A stretch of 6,421 nt of DNA, taken from Actinomycetota bacterium (GTDB taxonomy: Bacteria > Actinomycetota > Thermoleophilia > Solirubrobacterales > Solirubrobacteraceae). Below are positions 4,964-6,421 of the stretch, piece after piece. Every line of letters begins with the position of its first letter. Position 1 is the first letter of the stretch. Position numbers and translations under genes: made by a program. Location of the stretch: positions 1-6,421 of the forward strand of contig JAHWJM010000150.1 in NCBI GenBank assembly GCA_019348435.1, given 5' to 3'. The notes beneath the pieces are model-generated. The model saw nothing but the letters and a program-made list of their open reading frames with translations. It had not been told where the DNA came from and did no database searches.

Positions 4964-6421
4964 ATGAAGAAGCAACTGCTGGTCAGCGTCGACCGTGGGG
5001 AGACCCGCGTCGCGCTTCTGGAAGCATCGGGTAGCCCGAGCGCCGCAGGCGCCGCGAACCCGTCGACGCGTTCGAAGAAGCCTGATCCCGCCGACGGCTA
5101 TCGCGTCGCGGAGCTGTACTTCGAGCGCCGCGGCGCGCGCTCGATCGTCGGCAACATCTACAAGGGCAAGGTCGACAACGTCCTGGCCGGCCTCGAGGCC
5201 GCCTTCGTCGACATCGGCTTGGACAAGAACGGCTTCCTGCACGTCGACGAGATCGTCGTGCCGGGCGTCGACGTCGGTCGCCGCGGCCGCGGCAAGGAGG
5301 GGGGCTCGAAGATCACGGAGCTCATCAAGCCCGGCCAGGAGATCGTCGTGCAGGTCGTCAAGGACCCGCTGAAGAGCAAGGGCGCCCGTCTGTCGATGGA
5401 GCTGACGATCGCCGGCCGTTACATGGTCTACGCCCCGATGGGCGAGGGCGTCGGGGTCTCGCGCCGGCTCGACGACCGCGAGCGCGAGCGCCTGCGCCGC
5501 GAGACGAAGGGGCTGGACCTGCGCGGTGGCGGCGCGATCATCCGCACGGCGGCCAGCGGGGCGAAGCGCGAGGACTTCGAGCGCGAGCTGCAGTACCTCT
5601 TCAAGCTGCACGAGGTCCTTCAGAAGCGCGTCGAGGAGACCCCGGCGCCGGGGCTCGTCTTCCAGGAGGCCGACCTCTCGGTGCGCGTCGTGCGCGACAT
5701 CTTCTCCGAGCACTTCGAGCGCGCGATCGTCGACGACCCCAAGCAGCACCAGCGGCTCGTCTCGTTCTTCACGCGCACCGCGCCGGAGCTCGTCGACCGC
5801 GTCGAGCTCTACGACGACAAGCAGCCGCTGTTCGAGGCCTACGGCGTCGAGAAGGTGATCGACGGGCTGATGACGCGCCGCGTCGACCTGCCCAGCGGGG
5901 GCTACCTGATCATCGACTACGCCGAGGCGCTGACGGTCATCGACGTCAACTCGGGCTCGTTCATCGGGCGCGGCAAGGGCGCGCGCCTGGAGGACACGAT
6001 CACGACGACGAACCTCGAGGCCGCCGAGGAGGTCGTCAACCAGCTGCGCCTGCGCGACATCGGCGGGATCATCGTCATCGATTTCATCGATATGGAGATC
6101 GCCAAGAACCGCGACGAGGTGATGAAGGTATTCCGCGCCGAGCTCGAGCGCGACCGGACGAAGACCTACGTCGTCGAGATCTCGCCGCTCGGGCTCGTCG
6201 AGATGACGCGGCAGAACGTGACCGACGGGCCGCGCGAGATCCTCACCGTCCGCTGCGAGACGTGCGGCGGCGACGGGGTCGTCGTCTCCCACGAGACGGT
6301 GGCGGTCGAGATCGAGCGCCGGCTGCGCCGCGCGACCGGCAAGTCGCGGAGCGCCGCCTTCGCCATCGAGATGCACGAGGAGGTGGCCGAGATCCTGCTC
6401 GGGCCCGACCGAGAGCGCCTC
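4964..6421 (+). CDS. rng: Ribonuclease E/G family endoribonuclease (N-terminal 486 residues, C terminus cut by window end)
   Basis: The reading frame stays open to the last base, so the gene is partial; 486 residues are visible. The order matches the RNase E/G catalytic core: an RNase H-like start (MKKQLLVSVDRGETRVALLE), an S1 RNA-binding domain at about 58-150 (GNIYKGKV, AAFVDIG, GFLHVDE), and a 5'-sensor region with R194-T195, matching the phosphate-binding Arg-Thr of E. coli RNase E. The DNase I-like domain carries metal-binding Asp327 (VIDVNSG) and Asp373 (VIDFIDM). The zinc-link CxxC follows at C431-C434 (RCETCGGDG), then the start of the small domain. It is a cytoplasmic enzyme that cuts single-stranded AU-rich RNA in rRNA maturation and mRNA decay. 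Residues 21-45 are a low-complexity insertion rich in Ala, Ser and Pro between the first two strands. Whether this is RNase G-like or has an RNase E-type tail cannot be decided here; rne is an equally possible name. Confidence 0.95.
   Translation, partial: MKKQLLVSVDRGETRVALLEASGSPSAAGAANPSTRSKKPDPADGYRVAELYFERRGARSIVGNIYKGKVDNVLAGLEAAFVDIGLDKNGFLHVDEIVVPGVDVGRRGRGKEGGSKITELIKPGQEIVVQVVKDPLKSKGARLSMELTIAGRYMVYAPMGEGVGVSRRLDDRERERLRRETKGLDLRGGGAIIRTAASGAKREDFERELQYLFKLHEVLQKRVEETPAPGLVFQEADLSVRVVRDIFSEHFERAIVDDPKQHQRLVSFFTRTAPELVDRVELYDDKQPLFEAYGVEKVIDGLMTRRVDLPSGGYLIIDYAEALTVIDVNSGSFIGRGKGARLEDTITTTNLEAAEEVVNQLRLRDIGGIIVIDFIDMEIAKNRDEVMKVFRAELERDRTKTYVVEISPLGLVEMTRQNVTDGPREILTVRCETCGGDGVVVSHETVAVEIERRLRRATGKSRSAAFAIEMHEEVAEILLGPDRERL

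Noticed and set aside
3496..5034. 512-codon + strand frame across PBP2, rodA and the RNase start
   Set aside because: Composition is an Arg/Ala/Ser/Pro shadow and it overlaps three certain genes.
4958..6376. 472-codon open frame on the minus strand opposite the RNase gene
   Set aside because: Same cause; the product is Asp/Leu/Arg/Ala-rich with no motif, opposite a well-conserved RNase core.
3..6421. A novel defence, mobile or secondary-metabolite system
   Set aside because: All sequence is accounted for by six recognised housekeeping genes; no repeats arrays, integrases, transposases or unknown genes are present.

Overview
This window is a compact, single-strand block of a very GC-rich bacterial chromosome. 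It carries the cell-elongation (elongasome) operon followed by an RNA-processing gene, in the order mreB (3' end only), mreC, mreD, PBP2 (mrdA), rodA, RNase E/G (rng or rne, 5' part only). All six genes run on the + strand. Almost every base is coding: the only gaps are 23 bases between mreB and mreC and 18 bases between rodA and the RNase gene. I see no tRNA, rRNA, CRISPR, insertion sequence, attachment site, terminator or convincing internal promoter.

Organism: codon third positions are overwhelmingly G or C and Arg, Ala, Asp and Val are abundant. The proteins look like those of a high-GC rod-shaped bacterium that keeps a full MreBCD system. My best guess is a deep-branching actinobacterium such as the Thermoleophilia (Solirubrobacter or Conexibacter type). 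This is inference from gene order and protein style, not from any marker search.

Layout: 3-245 is the C-terminal end of MreB, the actin-like filament. 269-1135 is MreC, a membrane-anchored periplasmic scaffold. 1132-1716 is MreD, an integral membrane partner. 1716-3782 is PBP2, the class B transpeptidase of side-wall synthesis. 3779-4945 is RodA, the SEDS glycosyltransferase. 4964-6421 is the catalytic core of an RNase E/G endonuclease that continues past the window. The mreC/mreD, mreD/PBP2 and PBP2/rodA junctions overlap by 4, 1 and 4 bases, which suggests one polycistronic message with translational coupling.

How they work together: in the known elongasome, MreB filaments under the membrane position MreC and MreD, which activate the PBP2-RodA pair. 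RodA polymerises lipid II into glycan strands and PBP2 crosslinks them. RNase E/G processes rRNA precursors and mRNA. Its gene also sits near mreBCD in E. coli, so the linkage is not unique to this genome.

I did not find a previously undescribed system here. The points most worth a second look are inside known proteins: six cysteines in PBP2 that fall into three close pairs, a roughly 30-residue insertion in PBP2 that carries one of those pairs, a 25-residue low-complexity insertion near the N terminus of the RNase, and basic C-terminal tails on MreB and MreD.
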